Below, piece by piece: positions 23,640 to 35,477 of a stretch of DNA of 64,000 nucleotides. The notes under the pieces are model-generated. The model was not told the origin of the DNA, made no database searches, and saw only the letters and a program-made list of their open reading frames with translations. The stretch is from NCBI GenBank assembly GCA_964019055.1, contig OZ025211.1, forward strand, positions 4,417,835 through 4,481,834. Reading direction: 5' to 3'. Source of the DNA: Anthopleura xanthogrammica (taxonomy: Eukaryota; Cnidaria; Anthozoa; Actiniaria; Actiniidae). Numbering within the stretch: position 1 is the stretch's first letter; every line of letters begins with the position of its first letter. The position numbers and the translations under genes were made by a program.

Positions 23640-24622
23640 AATTAGAGAGGTATTGTGATATTAATACAATAGAAAACACGGGAATACAGCCTAGAGCACT
23701 AAAAGGCACAACAGCTGTGTGTATTGGGCAAAACAAAGGCTGCATTCTCATAAGAGAATTGTATGTTCAGCACTTTTCTATAAAGATAAACCAAGCCAAC
23801 CAAAACACAATACGAGTTGATTAGTTTCTAAGATGTTAATGGGTTGCTGTAAAGTTACAGTTGACAAAAACTACTTTGACACATAACAAAAAACTGAATT
23901 AAAAATCTTTCTTTTTAGGTCCTTTAGGGATTCATTCAGTTGATAAACTAAAGTAATTAACACTAACAGAATACCAGGAAGAAAAAAAATCAACACAATT
24001 TCTTTAGATATTATTGTTTCCTTTTTCTCAAGGGATGCAAATTAATTTTGGATGCAAATCATTTTTTTGTTATTTATTTGTACTTTTTCTCTCTAATGTA
24101 AGGATGCTTGTGTTTTGGCTTATTGTGCTCAAATATGTATTTTGTATACGTAATTTTTTTCACTTTTGTAAGTTACGCAATATCAGTTTGTTTTTATTCA
24201 AATATTATTAACATCGATCATCTCTTGTTTTCTCTACTTTCATTTTCTCTCTCAAGATACTTTAATACATCATGACGTTTTGTACATCATTACGTATATT
24301 AGTTCTTAATAGCCATATTTCCTTTTACCGTTTTTTTTCGAGTTGCGCGCGCAAAATGGATTTGATCTTGTTTCTATCATTTTTTTTGCCTTGTCACAGA
24401 TTGCACGATATTTTCTAAGTGGTATTTTTTGTTGATTCTTCCCAAGATGCGCGCAATGTTGCACGAGCACGGTGTGCAACCATAGAAACGAAGCAAACAC
24501 ATCGGTCTATAAATTCATAGCTCTTGAGAATCCGTATTCTTGACCATTTTCATCCCCAGACCCCAACATTTCTTCTCATTCAAGGGAAATTAAAAGAGTC
24601 TGGGTACGAGGCTAGGTCGGTC
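23640..24622. other. Gene-free spacer
   Basis: AT-rich sequence upstream of DD3-3 B. I see no homology, repeat structure or credible exon. Confidence 0.5.
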
Positions 24623-24684
<62 letters not shown>

Positions 24685-24694
24685 TAATAATAAT
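24623..24694. repeat. (TAA)n microsatellite
   Basis: About 23 units of TAA/ATA repeat with one TAATATAA interruption near the right end. It is followed to about 24920 by sequence with TGACAAGAGGAGTAGACAG and CAGATTATTCCAAAGTACAG, typical of dispersed invertebrate repeats that start beside a microsatellite. I cannot assign the family. Confidence 0.85.
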
Positions 24695-25218
24695 GTAGAG
24701 TTCTTAAACGCATCTAACTGAAGTCTCGATGCTTTTGACAAGAGGAGTAGACAGACAGCAGGTTGCGATGGTAAATGAAAAATATAGTTCAAAAACTCCT
24801 GTTAAACAGGAAAGACTTGAGTGCAGATTTAAAGGCAGGAACAGAGTCAGAGTACTTTACAGCATCAGGCAGATTATTCCAAAGTACAGGTGCAGCTAGA
24901 GCAAAGCTCTATTAGACATCAATGACCACGGGGTTCTTTGTTGAATCATTTTAGCTTTATTCAAATTTATCTATAGCTAAGACTGATATAAACCTTATAC
25001 CACTAGCCAAGTTATGACTTAGCTTATAAATTATATTTACAATAGAATTGCAGTCGACCAAGTTTAATACCGAGCACTTAGAAAAACAGGAACGCAACTA
25101 AACTGGACACGATGGTACAATACAGACACTGTTCCTGCAGATCTCGTACCGTATATAGGAGGTGTCGTAAGAGTGTGAAAAATCACGGCCCTCAGAATAG
25201 CGTTCCATTCCCCATTTT

Positions 25219-25349
25219 CCATACAGCGGTTCACTGGTCAAACACAAAGGATTCAGTCGAGGCTGCAAGGTTCAAATTTGAATAATACTTTGAAACTTCT
25301 TTGCAGCCTCGATTAAATGCTTTGTTGTGACCAGCGAAGCGATGTATGG
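25219..25349. repeat. Foldback MITE with TCGAGGCTGCAA arms
   Basis: The left arm CCATACAGCGGTTCACTGGT.. and the right arm, complementary to CCATACATCGCTTCGCTGGT, are about 50 bp each. Both reach TCGAGGCTGCAA near the loop. Half of a second copy lies at 5039-5090. Confidence 0.8.
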
Positions 25350-26200
25350 AAAGTGGTGAATAGGTGACACTTTTTCAATCAATCATAGCGCGCGATTTGG
25401 CCTCAACCTTTGCTTCAAATCCGTAAATTTTCAACAGTCCTACGAAACCGTCCCTAGCATCAAACGTGGTCTACTGGTAGTAGTATTTTAGGTTTTCAAC
25501 TCCTGCTTTGTGATCAGTGCCGTTCTATGAAGAAAAGGGGAGTGATTACAACGAACCCGCTATCAATAAAACATAGTCCTGCCAGAGTTAACACCATTTG
25601 ATGTCATGTCACACGAGTTTATTGCAGTAGTAGAGCAGATTCCGTATGAGTGTAAAAAGTCACGGCACGGTTACGGCACCGAATAGCGAATGTTTTCATA
25701 CACGGCAATGACACTGCACAGCAAGGGCTAGGTGCGGTCCGTGCCGTACGTTTTTCATAGTCATACCAAAACTGCTTTAACTTAGACAACACTACACACG
25801 TATGCTTGGTTGATATTTTCTAAATACACCTTGGACGAGCAAAAGCTTTTTTTGGGGTGGAGGGGTAGAAATGGGGTGAGATTGCTAGGGTGTGGTGGGG
25901 TGGGGCAGATATAAAGGGAGGAAGGAATGTTTTTCGATCATATCAACCATACATGCATGATTTCGATAGCTACACTCAAAACGTTCGTTAAAGATTAGAG
26001 CAAGAATAAAAATAGAATATATGTGGAATAGTTATTTCATTAAAAACCAGACACCAATCGGTTCACCACTCGAACTCCCGTTACATTGCTAACACATGTG
26101 CAACAAGACCAGAAGCATTTGATGTTAAAAAATCTGAAGGCTTAGACGTGCAATTTCGTGCAAATTTTGCAGAGGAATAAAATGACGCATCTATAATTCC
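25350..26200. other. Intergenic, minor inverted motifs only
   Basis: Contains GTCACGGCACGGTTACGGCA near 25650 and a partly complementary GTGCGGTCCGTGCCGTACG near 25733, probably an eroded hairpin element. A G-rich patch lies at 25852-25905. No gene is seen. Confidence 0.45.
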
Positions 26201-26277
26201 CTGTTGTTTTTGCATGTTGCTGCTGATAGTGTGGAGGTTGTAGCTGTTGTTTTTGCTGCTACTGTAGTCGTTGCTGT

Positions 26278-26612
26278 TTTTGTTCTTGCTACTACAGTAA
26301 TGTTACAGTTGCTGTTGCTGCTGTTGTTGTTGTTCATTGTTACTGTTTTCTTAACAGTCGTATCATTGTTACTGTTGTTGTTGCCGCTGTTCTTGTTCTT
26401 GCTACTAATGTTACAGCTGCTGTTGCTGCTGTTGTTGTTCTTGTTATCATTGTTACTGTTTTCGTAACAGTCGTATCATTGTTACTCAGTTGTCTTTGCC
26501 GCTGTTCTTGTTCTTGCTACTAATGTTACAGCTGCTGTTGTTGTTCTTGTTATCATTGTTACTGTTTTCGTAACAGTCGTATCATTGTTACTGTTGTCGT
26601 TGCCGCTGTTGT
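26278..26612. repeat. ~112-bp minisatellite rich in GTT/CTG
   Basis: Three imperfect units share the order CTACTAATGTTACAGCTGCT, GTTACTGTTTTC, TAACAGTCGTATCATTGTTA. They are embedded in wider GTT/CTG-biased sequence from 26205. The leucine/valine-rich open frame at 26204-26467 is a product of this composition. Confidence 0.85.
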
Positions 26613-27009
26613 TGTTCTTAGCATCGAAGACAGCGCTGCGTAAACACTGAATTGCGCATCTAAGCCCTAGATAATGCTAATGAGCAACACCTTCCACACC
26701 CAATAATAATAATAATTATTAATACGTCTAATATATAATAATATTATCAGCACTTACTGAGCTTGCATCAGTACCAGGCCGGTTCTACGCCCGGCATTTC
26801 CAACCAAATCTCAAACCATTTGAATTAAAAAGAGAGGAATAATCAAGTATTTGATTTGGGTTGATCTAAAGCACAATAAATACAAAGAAACATAATAAAC
26901 AACACCAAAAAACTTCCTTATGATATAGCAGTATGTACATATTGTGAATGGCAAAACTTCCATGGGAAATCTCTAGAATCTGTAGAATATAAAAAGAAGA
27001 AGTATTGTG

Positions 27010-30000
27010 TCATAGCTCCATGTCTTGTGCTTCGTCTTCGGAAAAGTCACTAATGGAACTGTCACTGGAAGAGGAAAGCTCTTCTTGTTCTTTTAGAGCT
27101 TCTTCTGTAGCGTATTTCCTAATATATTCTGTAGAAAAAATAATAAGAATTGTTTTAGTATCATTACACAGGTGATTATTCGAAAACATCGATTTATTTA
27201 TAAAATGTAGATATTTTTCGTATTTTGAAAGAGGCTCATATATATCAACAAACGATGCGTGGGCAATCCTATATTCACTTGTAATATTCCGAAGTTCTCG
27301 GCCAATCAGCGCGCGATTTTCTATAATCATCTTGGTAATAATAAAAGATTTTATTACTTGGAGGAAAATACTCCTTTTTACAGTTCCATTCAGTGAACAC
27401 GAGGTTGGAGTTGCCGCGCATAGCAAACCTATAGTTTATCATGCACGGCAACGCCAGAAAAGAATTTTTCTTAGTCTTTTTTCCAAAGTGCTCTTAAAGT
27501 GCACTTGCATTAGCTAATTATGGGCTAGCTTCGATCAAACTGTGCACGTCAACCAGTCCATGATTGGTCAATGCAAATGGCATATAACCTATACCAATGA
27601 TTGGCTAACAAAATAATCCATCAGCCAATCCATGTTCAGCTGTACAATCTTTGGTGGACATACATACAGTACATACCTTGTATTTTAACTTTGTATTGTT
27701 CTGGTTTATGAAGGTACAATGCTGCAGCATCTCCATTTAAAGGATCCACAGGATTTGGATAAGATAACAATTGAGGCAAAAATGACTCAAAAATGTTGGA
27801 TAAATCTGTAAAATGAAGGACGCAACAAATCAGTTGAATAGGACACAGAGACCCCTTCGAGGTACATTGCACCAATTTCCAACCCCCTTAAAATTCCCAT
27901 CTCCATCCCACAATCAATCCATTAAGACATCATAAGTAAAGGCCAGACACTGAGGGTAGTCACTGCCAGAGTTTCTTTATGTCCTCAATGGTTCTTTTAC
28001 ACCCCGCTGATGCAGGGTTTACAAGGCACTGTAGTGTGGAGAGACGAGATCATCACAAAGGCATCTTCTTCTCAATTATTATAAGACCCCGAGCATTTGT
28101 CCGGCAAGTACTCAAACAACAATCTCCTGCAAAAAGTTTGATGCTCAACCAACTGAGCAACCTGGGTGGCAGATAAATACTCATCTAAATAAATCAGTCA
28201 GTTTACAGTGCTAGGCATGTCACCATGACGACCACCCAGTAATCATATTAACAAAATATACAACACCACTGTTTACAAGTGAAAGAAAACAACACCAATG
28301 TTTTCAAAGAAAACATCTTTCTTTGGCTAACATGAAAAAAAAATTAATAGTCCTCTTAACAGTTCCCTGTGCAATCTTGAAAGGTAGCCATGCATCCAAT
28401 AGAGACATGATGTGATCTAGCAATGATTGAGATGTGAATATTTGTCCAAGGTGTTTTAACAAATACAGTAGCTCTCTATCATTGCAAGGTCACCTCCTGT
28501 CCCACTTTGATACAAATGTATGGCTACCTTTCAAGATGGTGCAGGCAACTGTGAAACTTGGGGACTATTTGTGTGGCCACTGTAACAATTACAGCAAACA
28601 CAAACAAACAAAAGGTATCAATATATAATATACTTGCTTACCATATAATGCAGTCCATGCCTGATTGATAACGTCTAGACATACTGTACCGGATCTACAG
28701 TACAAATCAAAGAACAAAAGTTTTGATATTAGCAATTCATATTGAGATTGAATTTGATAGAATGATAGAATTTTAAACTCCTCTGAGGAGTGAGTGACAT
28801 CAGTGGGAACACAATCTTTTGCCAGGAGTGTAAAAACAAATTTCATTTTTTTTTTCAATTATCTATTGCATAGAAATAATATATCTCTTTATTTAAGTGT
28901 CTAGCCGTTCTAGCTAGCACATTTGCATTAATTGGGGACACTTCACTCACACACACTACCACTACAGTACATTCAATACTCTATGCACTTAATGCTCACT
29001 CACATGTTGATTTTAATGGAGGGGGGAAAACGGAAAACCCAAAGAAAACCCTCGTGGCATGTAGGAGAGAACAACACATCAAACAAACTCAATTCACATA
29101 AGGTGTCCACAGGGCTTGAACCAGTGACCTGATTGAACCGGTAGAATCAAACCACAGTGGTGAAAAAACAACACAAAAGCAGCATATGCCATCAACGCTA
29201 CCCATGATTTCCCATTCTAGCATGATTATTCACTTACGCTTCATCTATGTTAGGGTGGTAAATCTTATTCACAAATCCTGGAAGACAAACAAACGTTTTC
29301 AATATACTGGCTAGTCTAGATATATATGTAACGTGGCTTACCTTGTTCACAAATTCACTGCAATAACTAAAATAACCATAGAAATTTTGCAAAATATCCA
29401 TTAGATTATTATTGTTGGACAAGGGCGATGGCAAACAAGAACAGTGCCTTTTTACTTTAGCTAATATATACCATGCACATTTTAGCTTGCTCTATGTCTG
29501 TCGATACATATTTTAGTGTAGTTGTGTAGGCCTTTTTAAATATTTCAGCCCAAGTGTCATTCTCTAGAGTATTATTTCTATGTTTAATAGTTGTGCTTGA
29601 GAAGACACATGAATATGGAAACAACTCAAACAAAGAATCTTATTCTCAAGGTAATGACATGTGGTCTGAAATGGGAAAACATTATGCCCTTGATAACTAC
29701 GAGGTCCATTTTTCAAAACATACACTGGAGTACAGTGACTTACCAATGGATGGTGATTTAAAAGGGTATTTTTCAGGTAAATCCACTCTAACTTTCCATA
29801 CTCCTCCTTCATATAGAGCTGCAGAGAACCAAAGTAAAATAAATGTAAACTTATGATATATAATGATATATGCCTATATCACTAGCATTCAACCTTTTCC
29901 TTAAATTTGAAGGTGAAAAACCACTGATCCAAGTCAGGGCATGGCTAACTCACAGATCAAACCCTGAAACAACCTCTGAGCTGATCTAAGTCAGGGCATG

Positions 30001-32743
30001 GCTAACTCACATGCAGATAGAACCCTGAAACAACTTCTGGGCTGATCAAAGTCAGGGCATGGCTAACTCACATGTAGATAGAACCCTGAAACAACCGCTG
30101 GGCTGATCAAAGTCAGGGCATGGCTAACTCACAGATCAAACCCTGAAACACAGCCTCTGGGCTGTTCTAATTAAATCAGGGCACAGCTAACTCACAGATC
30201 GAACCCTGAAACCAACTCTGGGCTGATCCAAGTCAGGGCATGGCTAACTCACAGATAGAACCCTGAAACAACCTCTGGGATGATCTAAGTCAGGACATGG
30301 CTAACTCACAGATCGAACCCTGAAACAACCTCTGGGCTGATCAAAGTCAGGGCATGGCTAACTCACAGATAGAACCCTGAAACAACCTCTGGGCTGATCT
30401 CTGGGCATCACTTGGCTCACTAAAAAAAATTAATTTAGCCGACTAGCTTTTCCAGAGGGAGGAAAACATAGTGCTATTACATGTATTGAATCAAAACAGG
30501 TCTTGAGACTTGAATCCTTAACTTATTATATAAAGCAAGCAAGTATTGTAGCACTGCTGTAATATATATATGTCAGATCATATTTGCTGACATGAAGTTA
30601 AAATGCTTTGAAAATTGTATGAGATATATATGACTACACTTGTCAGCTGTAGGGATTTCCATAGCATGTAAAAATAGTATATAATAATCTTTATCATTAG
30701 TTATTGGTTAATTATTTTAATAAATTAACAATCCACATTTATGCCATTGAAAAAAATTCCTAATATAAAACCTCTTGGACCTAAAGTAATTAAGCAGCAA
30801 CAATATTGCCAAAGCTTTAATACTTATTTCCCTCTAAATATACACTCTCTTCTTCCTATTTAATCACTATTATAAAATTAACCTTTTTTTCACATATCTA
30901 AATCTTTTTATCCTCATCTTAACATCTACAGTACTAGTAATCATAGATCTAATTCAAATTATAAACATCGTTGTTATCATTATTCATAATGGTAGAAACA
31001 TATCATTTACAGCTTTAATCAAAAGCTTTTTCGTTTAGTCTGACAAAGGTCTAATGTCCGAAACGTCAGTATTGTTACAAAATATTTTACATGATGTTTG
31101 AATTTCCTTCTTATTCACCTGCGGCATTAAGAACCTAGTATTTTTCTATCATAAGATATTAGAATTCTGGGGCCATTTTTGAGATGATTTCCTTATTAGA
31201 ACTCACAGCTGACTAGCTTTCAGCCCATGGCATGAATTAATTCAAACAAATACCCTTGAATGACATGATTAATGCTAACCCTGATATTTTATATATTATG
31301 TGTTCAAAATAGAATGAAAGCTTTAGGATAATAAGTATATATTTTGTATTTTGTATTTTGGGCAAATGGAAATAGTCTATTTTTGAATTTTTTTTGCTCA
31401 GGGTCAGTCATATTCTTAATGTGCAAAATACCCAGTGATGTGTTCCAGTGTGGAATTTCAAAGTGTTTGTATCATCAAAGTTGTGCATTTTTTATTTCAC
31501 TGTTGGTATTAATGAATATTTTGATGTTGAAATGAAGTTAACCCTTAGCAAATAAGTGTGTAATTAAGGAACACAGCAGTATTTTTTTGAAATAAAAGAG
31601 AGAGATATCTATTTCTCTTTGTGCAGTGTTACTTAGCTACATCCATCATCTGCATTTTTCTAATATGTGTATAAAAATGCCTACAGTAAAATAATTATTT
31701 GTGACAAATATAACAATCTATATCAAGGTATATCTTATAATGCCATGAGAAATATTCAAAGATACGAAATAAAATAAATAAATGAAAGGAATTTTACATA
31801 TATCTCAGAACACACTTTACACATATTTTATTGAAGATAAAAAAATATTTTTTCACTGCTGTCTGGAGTTTTGATGCATTCAGAAGACATTTGACACTAG
31901 CTATTTTTGCTATGCATAAATACAATAGATAAATGTTAGCATCAGATGTAAATCTATTTTGAATTGCACCTGAGCTTAATGAGTTGGTTGAAAACACCAT
32001 CAATATACATTATAATGTTGCCATTTTTTTCTGCCTGTGTCATTGACATTAGCGGACATATATGCAGATGGATCAAATATCCTGTGAATGTATAACTACC
32101 TTGGATGTTAAAAAATACCTCGTCATCTGATATGCAGTAAGATTTAGTAGAAAATAATTAAGAATTTCCTTGGTCTTTAAATCTAACTTCGCTTTAACAA
32201 CAATAATAAAATATGGCTATTTATGTATAATTTATCAGGACTCAAGTTAGACGCTTTAAGGAACACGAAGGAGGCAATATAGGAGTACATAAGTTTTTGA
32301 TATAAGGGTATATTGAGGTGAAGGGGTTTAGGTTTGAGATCTGATGCCTTGGAAGGTTTAAAATACGTGGCAATGCAAGCCAACGAAACGAAAGCCAAAA
32401 CCACAATCCAACTGTACTTCGTTGTAAACACAAACGACTTACTTCCAGCAGGTCCAAAGAACTTCACGATGAATTCATTCAGTCCACCAAGAATCGTTAC
32501 TTCATGTTTGCCTTCGATTCTATACAAGAATAACAGTTAAGGAAACTACAGGTTGTAACATTTGGAGGCGAAAATCTACTGGATAAAACAACCACAACAT
32601 TGCTGAACCAGCGCCATCTTGGTTCTACAAATAGCCAACATTAATGCATGAAATTCGTCCTCAAAACGGCAAAGAATTGAATAAGGATACAACTTAATAA
32701 CATCTGTATCTATCCGTCTTTTCCCTGGCGATGGGGAAGACAT
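27010..32743 (-). CDS. UBE2H: UBE2H, ubiquitin-conjugating enzyme E2 H (7 exons, 181 aa)
   Basis: An E2 enzyme that accepts ubiquitin from E1 on its active-site cysteine; in vertebrates it partners with the CTLH/MAEA E3 complex. Exons: 32743-32691, 32519-32443, 29818-29744, 29277-29238, 28694-28642, 27805-27677, 27128-27010. All junctions are GT-AG and in phase, giving 181 residues against 183 in human. The start [15 protein letters not shown] matches the family. HPN is at residues 76-78 and the catalytic Cys is 87 in [11 protein letters not shown], followed by [20 protein letters not shown]. The acidic, Ser-rich C-terminal tail ends [13 protein letters not shown], diagnostic for UBE2H rather than other E2s. 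The gene is intact. Introns carry two tRNA-like SINEs, a MITE, a SINE-tail array and a Penelope-type terminus. Confidence 0.97.
27905..28175 (-). mobile_element. tRNA-like SINE in UBE2H intron 6
   Basis: On the minus strand the sequence starts CACCCAGGTTGCTCAGTTGG with TTGAGCATC (A-box-like). A degenerate B-box region (TTGTTTGAGTACTTG) follows, then AAGATGCCTTTGTGATGATC and a TTACAAGGCACTG-like body. The wording matches a tRNA-headed SINE distinct from the GGGTGG-type family. Confidence 0.55.
28925..29165 (-). mobile_element. tRNA-like SINE fragment in UBE2H intron 4
   Basis: The minus strand reads AGGTCACTGGTTCAAGCCCT (B-box GGTTCAAGCCC), then a body with GTTTGTTTGATGTGTTGTTC and CCACGAGGGTTTTC. 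The A-box region is eroded. It is probably a third SINE type. Confidence 0.5.
29543..29671 (-). mobile_element. MITE, TIR TTTCAGACCAC type, copy 3
   Basis: The ends TTTCAGCCCAAGTGTCATTC and AATGACATGTGGTCTGAAA are inverted. The interior contains CAAACAAAGAATCTTATTCT, the reverse of the interior of copy 1. It lies in UBE2H intron 3. A frame through it reads [16 protein letters not shown], like the minus-strand frame of copy 1. Confidence 0.7.
29930..30410 (-). repeat. SINE-tail tandem array, about nine units, without head
   Basis: About nine units of 50-62 bp, each with GTCAGGGCATGGCTAACTCA, AGATAGAACCCTGAAACAAC and CTCTGGGCTGATC on the plus strand. It is the complement of the tail of the 5144-5620 SINE but longer than any tail attached to a head here. 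Flanks carry no tRNA-like sequence. It lies in UBE2H intron 2. Confidence 0.88.
30640..31140 (+). mobile_element. Penelope-like element terminus with hammerhead-like motif
   Basis: At 31040-31069 the motif CTGACAAAGG..TGTCCGAAACGTCAG has a short hairpin (GGTC/TGTCC region) and the GAAACGTC element typical of Penelope-like termini with hammerhead-type ribozymes. One core G is A here, so self-cleavage is unlikely. It is followed by ACATGATGTTTGAATTTCC and a CCTGCGGCATTAAGAACC terminus. The upstream limit is uncertain. Confidence 0.5.
31141..32180. other. UBE2H intron 2 sequence, nothing recognised
   Basis: AT-rich intron between the Penelope-type remnant and exon 2. I see no repeats or exons. 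Confidence 0.5.
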
Positions 32744-33040
32744 AATTCGATCCTAAAATCTACAAAATAGACGTCTGAAATCCTCCTGTATGTGAACCTA
32801 ACAATGGACGGTTCTGAACTTTCTGGTTGGTTTGTTGACGTATGCCTATATTTTGGTCACGTGCGAGGCTTAGCTCCGCCCCCGGGGGGCAACCAGACTT
32901 TCTAAGGATATTTTTACTTTATATCTATTACTATACAAATTATGAACTGTTTTCGATCTGGTATTTCAATCATCTTTTTGACCTAACTTGAAAAAAATTC
33001 CATGAAATTCGATTTGCTTTGTTTACATCGTGTGCCGATG
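32744..33040 (-). promoter_or_regulatory. UBE2H promoter region
   Basis: This lies immediately upstream of the UBE2H start. It contains an E-box (GTCACGTGC) near 32860 and a GC-box-like CTCCGCCCCC near 32876. No TATA box is seen, as expected for a housekeeping gene. The transcription start is not determined. Confidence 0.4.
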
Positions 33041-33044
33041 TTCA

Positions 33045-33059
33045 CCGGAAGTGACGTCA
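33045..33059 (+). promoter_or_regulatory. ETS-CRE composite site
   Basis: CCGGAAGTGACGTCA joins an ETS core (CCGGAAGT) and a full palindromic CRE (TGACGTCA) at the fixed spacing known from many housekeeping promoters. It lies about 300 bp above the UBE2H ATG. It could serve UBE2H or an undetected divergent transcript. Confidence 0.5.
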
Positions 33060-33638
33060 TATGTGAATTTACTGTGCATGCACATACATTACGTCATCAG
33101 TAATTTTATAAGAAAATTTCACGTACTTCAAATCTTCTGAAATGTAATAATGAGTTGAATGATAAGAGTATTAATTTGTTCCAGTTTCCATCCCTTCGGG
33201 AATTGTTGTTTTATATTACAGAATAGATATTTCTTTTTTGGTATGGTCGGAAGTTGGTTGAAAGATTTGTATTAAAACCACAGGAAACCCATTTGAAACT
33301 AATGCCGATCGTGAAAACCAAAGGTAACCCATCATTTTACGGCCTCCTTCATTTTAAGCTTTTTTTGAATTCTTCCTTTTTATTAATCTTTTTGCTTGAT
33401 TTTCTTTTCAGCTTCTAAAATATTTATATAGTGAACGGGCTGCAATACAATTTATCTTGACAGTTATTTGTTAAAAAACGGTTTACAGGGTGCATGCATG
33501 AGCGGGTAGTCCTGGAATGACTCTGTTTCATAGAGTGGTTTCCTGTTTGTGGGAAACGCACGGTACTGTATATATAGCAGCACGTTCACGGCCAACTGAC
33601 ATGTCATTGACATTGAAGTGGCTTCCACTGAATCATTT

Positions 33639-33708
33639 TCGTATAAATCATCCTATCACAATATGTAATTACGATTATACTTAGGGTAATTGATCCGTTA
33701 CGTCTATT
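33639..33708 (+). repeat. Dispersed 70-bp repeat, copy left of the LTR element
   Basis: CACAATATGTAATTACGATT and GGGTAATTGATCCGTTACGT recur in the same orientation at 43784-43850. The motif CCAACCAGTTTGAATTAGT follows both copies (34008 and 43996). The two copies bracket the LTR element but are not its target duplication. Confidence 0.75.
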
Positions 33709-34107
33709 AGTCACTGCCTAGGAATCTGCACTCGTCTATTTTCCTAATCATTAAAATATGAAATTCGCTCTACTGAACACGCGGTACCAACACATTATAA
33801 GCTTTCTCACTCTTCTGGCATGACCAGCCACGGGCTGACAAGGATGGGGGAGCCTTCCCTTCCCCAACACCCATACCACACAAGTACCCCCCCCCCCCCG
33901 GCCACACACACATTTTTTTCCGAGGAATTTTTTTTTGTTAGAGTCTGAACGCGTCCAAAGGCGCCTCAGGCAGCCACTATACAGTCTAGCATGACCCAGA
34001 GGCAGCTCCAACCAGTTTGAATTAGTAAGAATCGGTTTGAGCCAAACGGTTCATTATCAGTGAACGGAGCTGCCGTATTTGCCGTGACCGGTATTTGCAT
34101 GTCGTTT

Positions 34108-34375
34108 GCACGTTTTGTGATTTCAAAAATGTAAACCTTTCCTTGTGCTTTCTTTGGTGGCGCGCCTGAAAGCAGCAGAATTGGGTGGCTCGCCTGATTC
34201 TTTGAGAGGCTACGTTTTTGTTTTGTTTGTCTATATATGTGTAGTAAATTCAAAAGTATAAACCTTTCCTAGTGCTTTCTTGGGTGACGCGCCTGAAAGC
34301 AACAGAATTGGGTGGCTCGCCTGAAAGCAACAGAATTGGGTGGCTCGCCTGATTCTGTGAGAGGCTACATTTTTG
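34108..34375 (+). repeat. Imperfect ~127-bp tandem duplication
   Basis: Units begin AAACCTTTCCTTGTGCTTTC and AAACCTTTCCTAGTGCTTTC. Each carries GAATTGGGTGGCTCGCCTGA, and the second unit has an extra internal 30-bp duplication of CCTGAAAGCAACAGAATTGG. Confidence 0.8.
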
Positions 34376-34437
34376 TTTGTTTTATTTTTCTTCTGTTTTG
34401 CGTGTGCTTTGTTTCGTTTCGTTTTAATATTTCAGTT

Positions 34438-34510
<73 letters not shown>
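34438..34510. repeat. (CT)n microsatellite
   Basis: About 36 perfect CT units, 390 bp left of the LTR element. Confidence 0.95.
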
Positions 34511-34513
<3 letters not shown>

Positions 34514-34900
34514 AATTATAATTCAAATCTACTGTAGGTTCAGTTTTTACATTTCCCCTAGCATCCTATTCAAACTGCCCATTGTCCCACGGATTGATTA
34601 ATTCGATTAAAAATGGGGAAGGAAGAAGATCTATAATTGTTCCAGTGGCAAAACAATGGAAATAGATTCAGAGGACAGAGGCCAAAAGCGAGACTGATTG
34701 AAGAGGGAGGGCGGGAGCTAGGGTGAAAGGGCAAATATGCTGTTTCTCACCCCGTGTTTCTATTCTCTTCCTCGATACACAATCCAAGATCGAGCCACAC
34801 TAAAGTCCACTGCGCCGGGCCCTCCCCCGCCCTACAAGTTAGTTTTATCAGCTTCGATGTTCTTCATCTCGCTGGTTTGGGCAACTAACAATGATTACTA

Positions 34901-35165
34901 TGTAGCATGAATGAGTGTGTGCATGTTCGTGTGTATGTTTGTATGTGTGAATGTGTTTGTGTTTAGGATTCCCTTGAGGGTTGGGTTAATGTAAGGAATA
35001 TAAGAGCTAGGTCAAGTTTGGAAAGAGCGGATTTTGGGGCTGGTTTAGGTTGAGATCTGATAGGGAATACGTCTCTACCAGAAAGACAGAGAAACAAGCA
35101 GGTTAACTCTTCAAGGATATCACTTAATAAAGCAGATAAAGTGTATCGTGAAAACAAAGTTTACA
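34901..35165 (+). repeat. 5' LTR
   Basis: 265 bp, TGTAGCATGA..TTTACA, with a TATA-like GGAATATAAGAG in the middle and AATAAA at 35126-35131. It is identical to the 3' LTR as far as I can see by eye. Confidence 0.95.
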
Positions 35166-35167
35166 TT

Positions 35168-35185
35168 TGGCGCCCAATAAGGGGC
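35168..35185 (+). promoter_or_regulatory. Primer-binding site
   Basis: TGGCGCCCAATAAGGGGC, starting two bases after the 5' LTR. The TGGCGCCCAA start and GGGGC end resemble the complement of a tRNA-Lys 3' end; the three central bases differ, so the primer assignment is tentative. Confidence 0.65.
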
Positions 35186-35477
35186 CTGCGTTAAGTTTTC
35201 TCACCGGATAAACCAGCAAAAATTCAAGTTGTACGTCGTTGGATCACAGAACCTGACTGGGGCAACCATTCAAGTGATTTTAGTTCAACATTGATGTACA
35301 AAGACACGAAAATCTCAATTCAAAGTTGAGATTATCCAACATTCAAATACGTGCTAGAGTCAAGTAAAATTGTTCACATTCAAGACTGAAGTGATACATT
35401 CAAGCTAACTAATTGGATCTACAGGTAATCGAGAATTTGTGTGTGCCGTACCGTAAATTCAAGGGATATATCGTCCT

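Noticed and set aside
26204..26467. Leucine/valine-rich open frame resembling a membrane protein
   Set aside because: It coincides with the GTT/CTG minisatellite and has no splice or start context.
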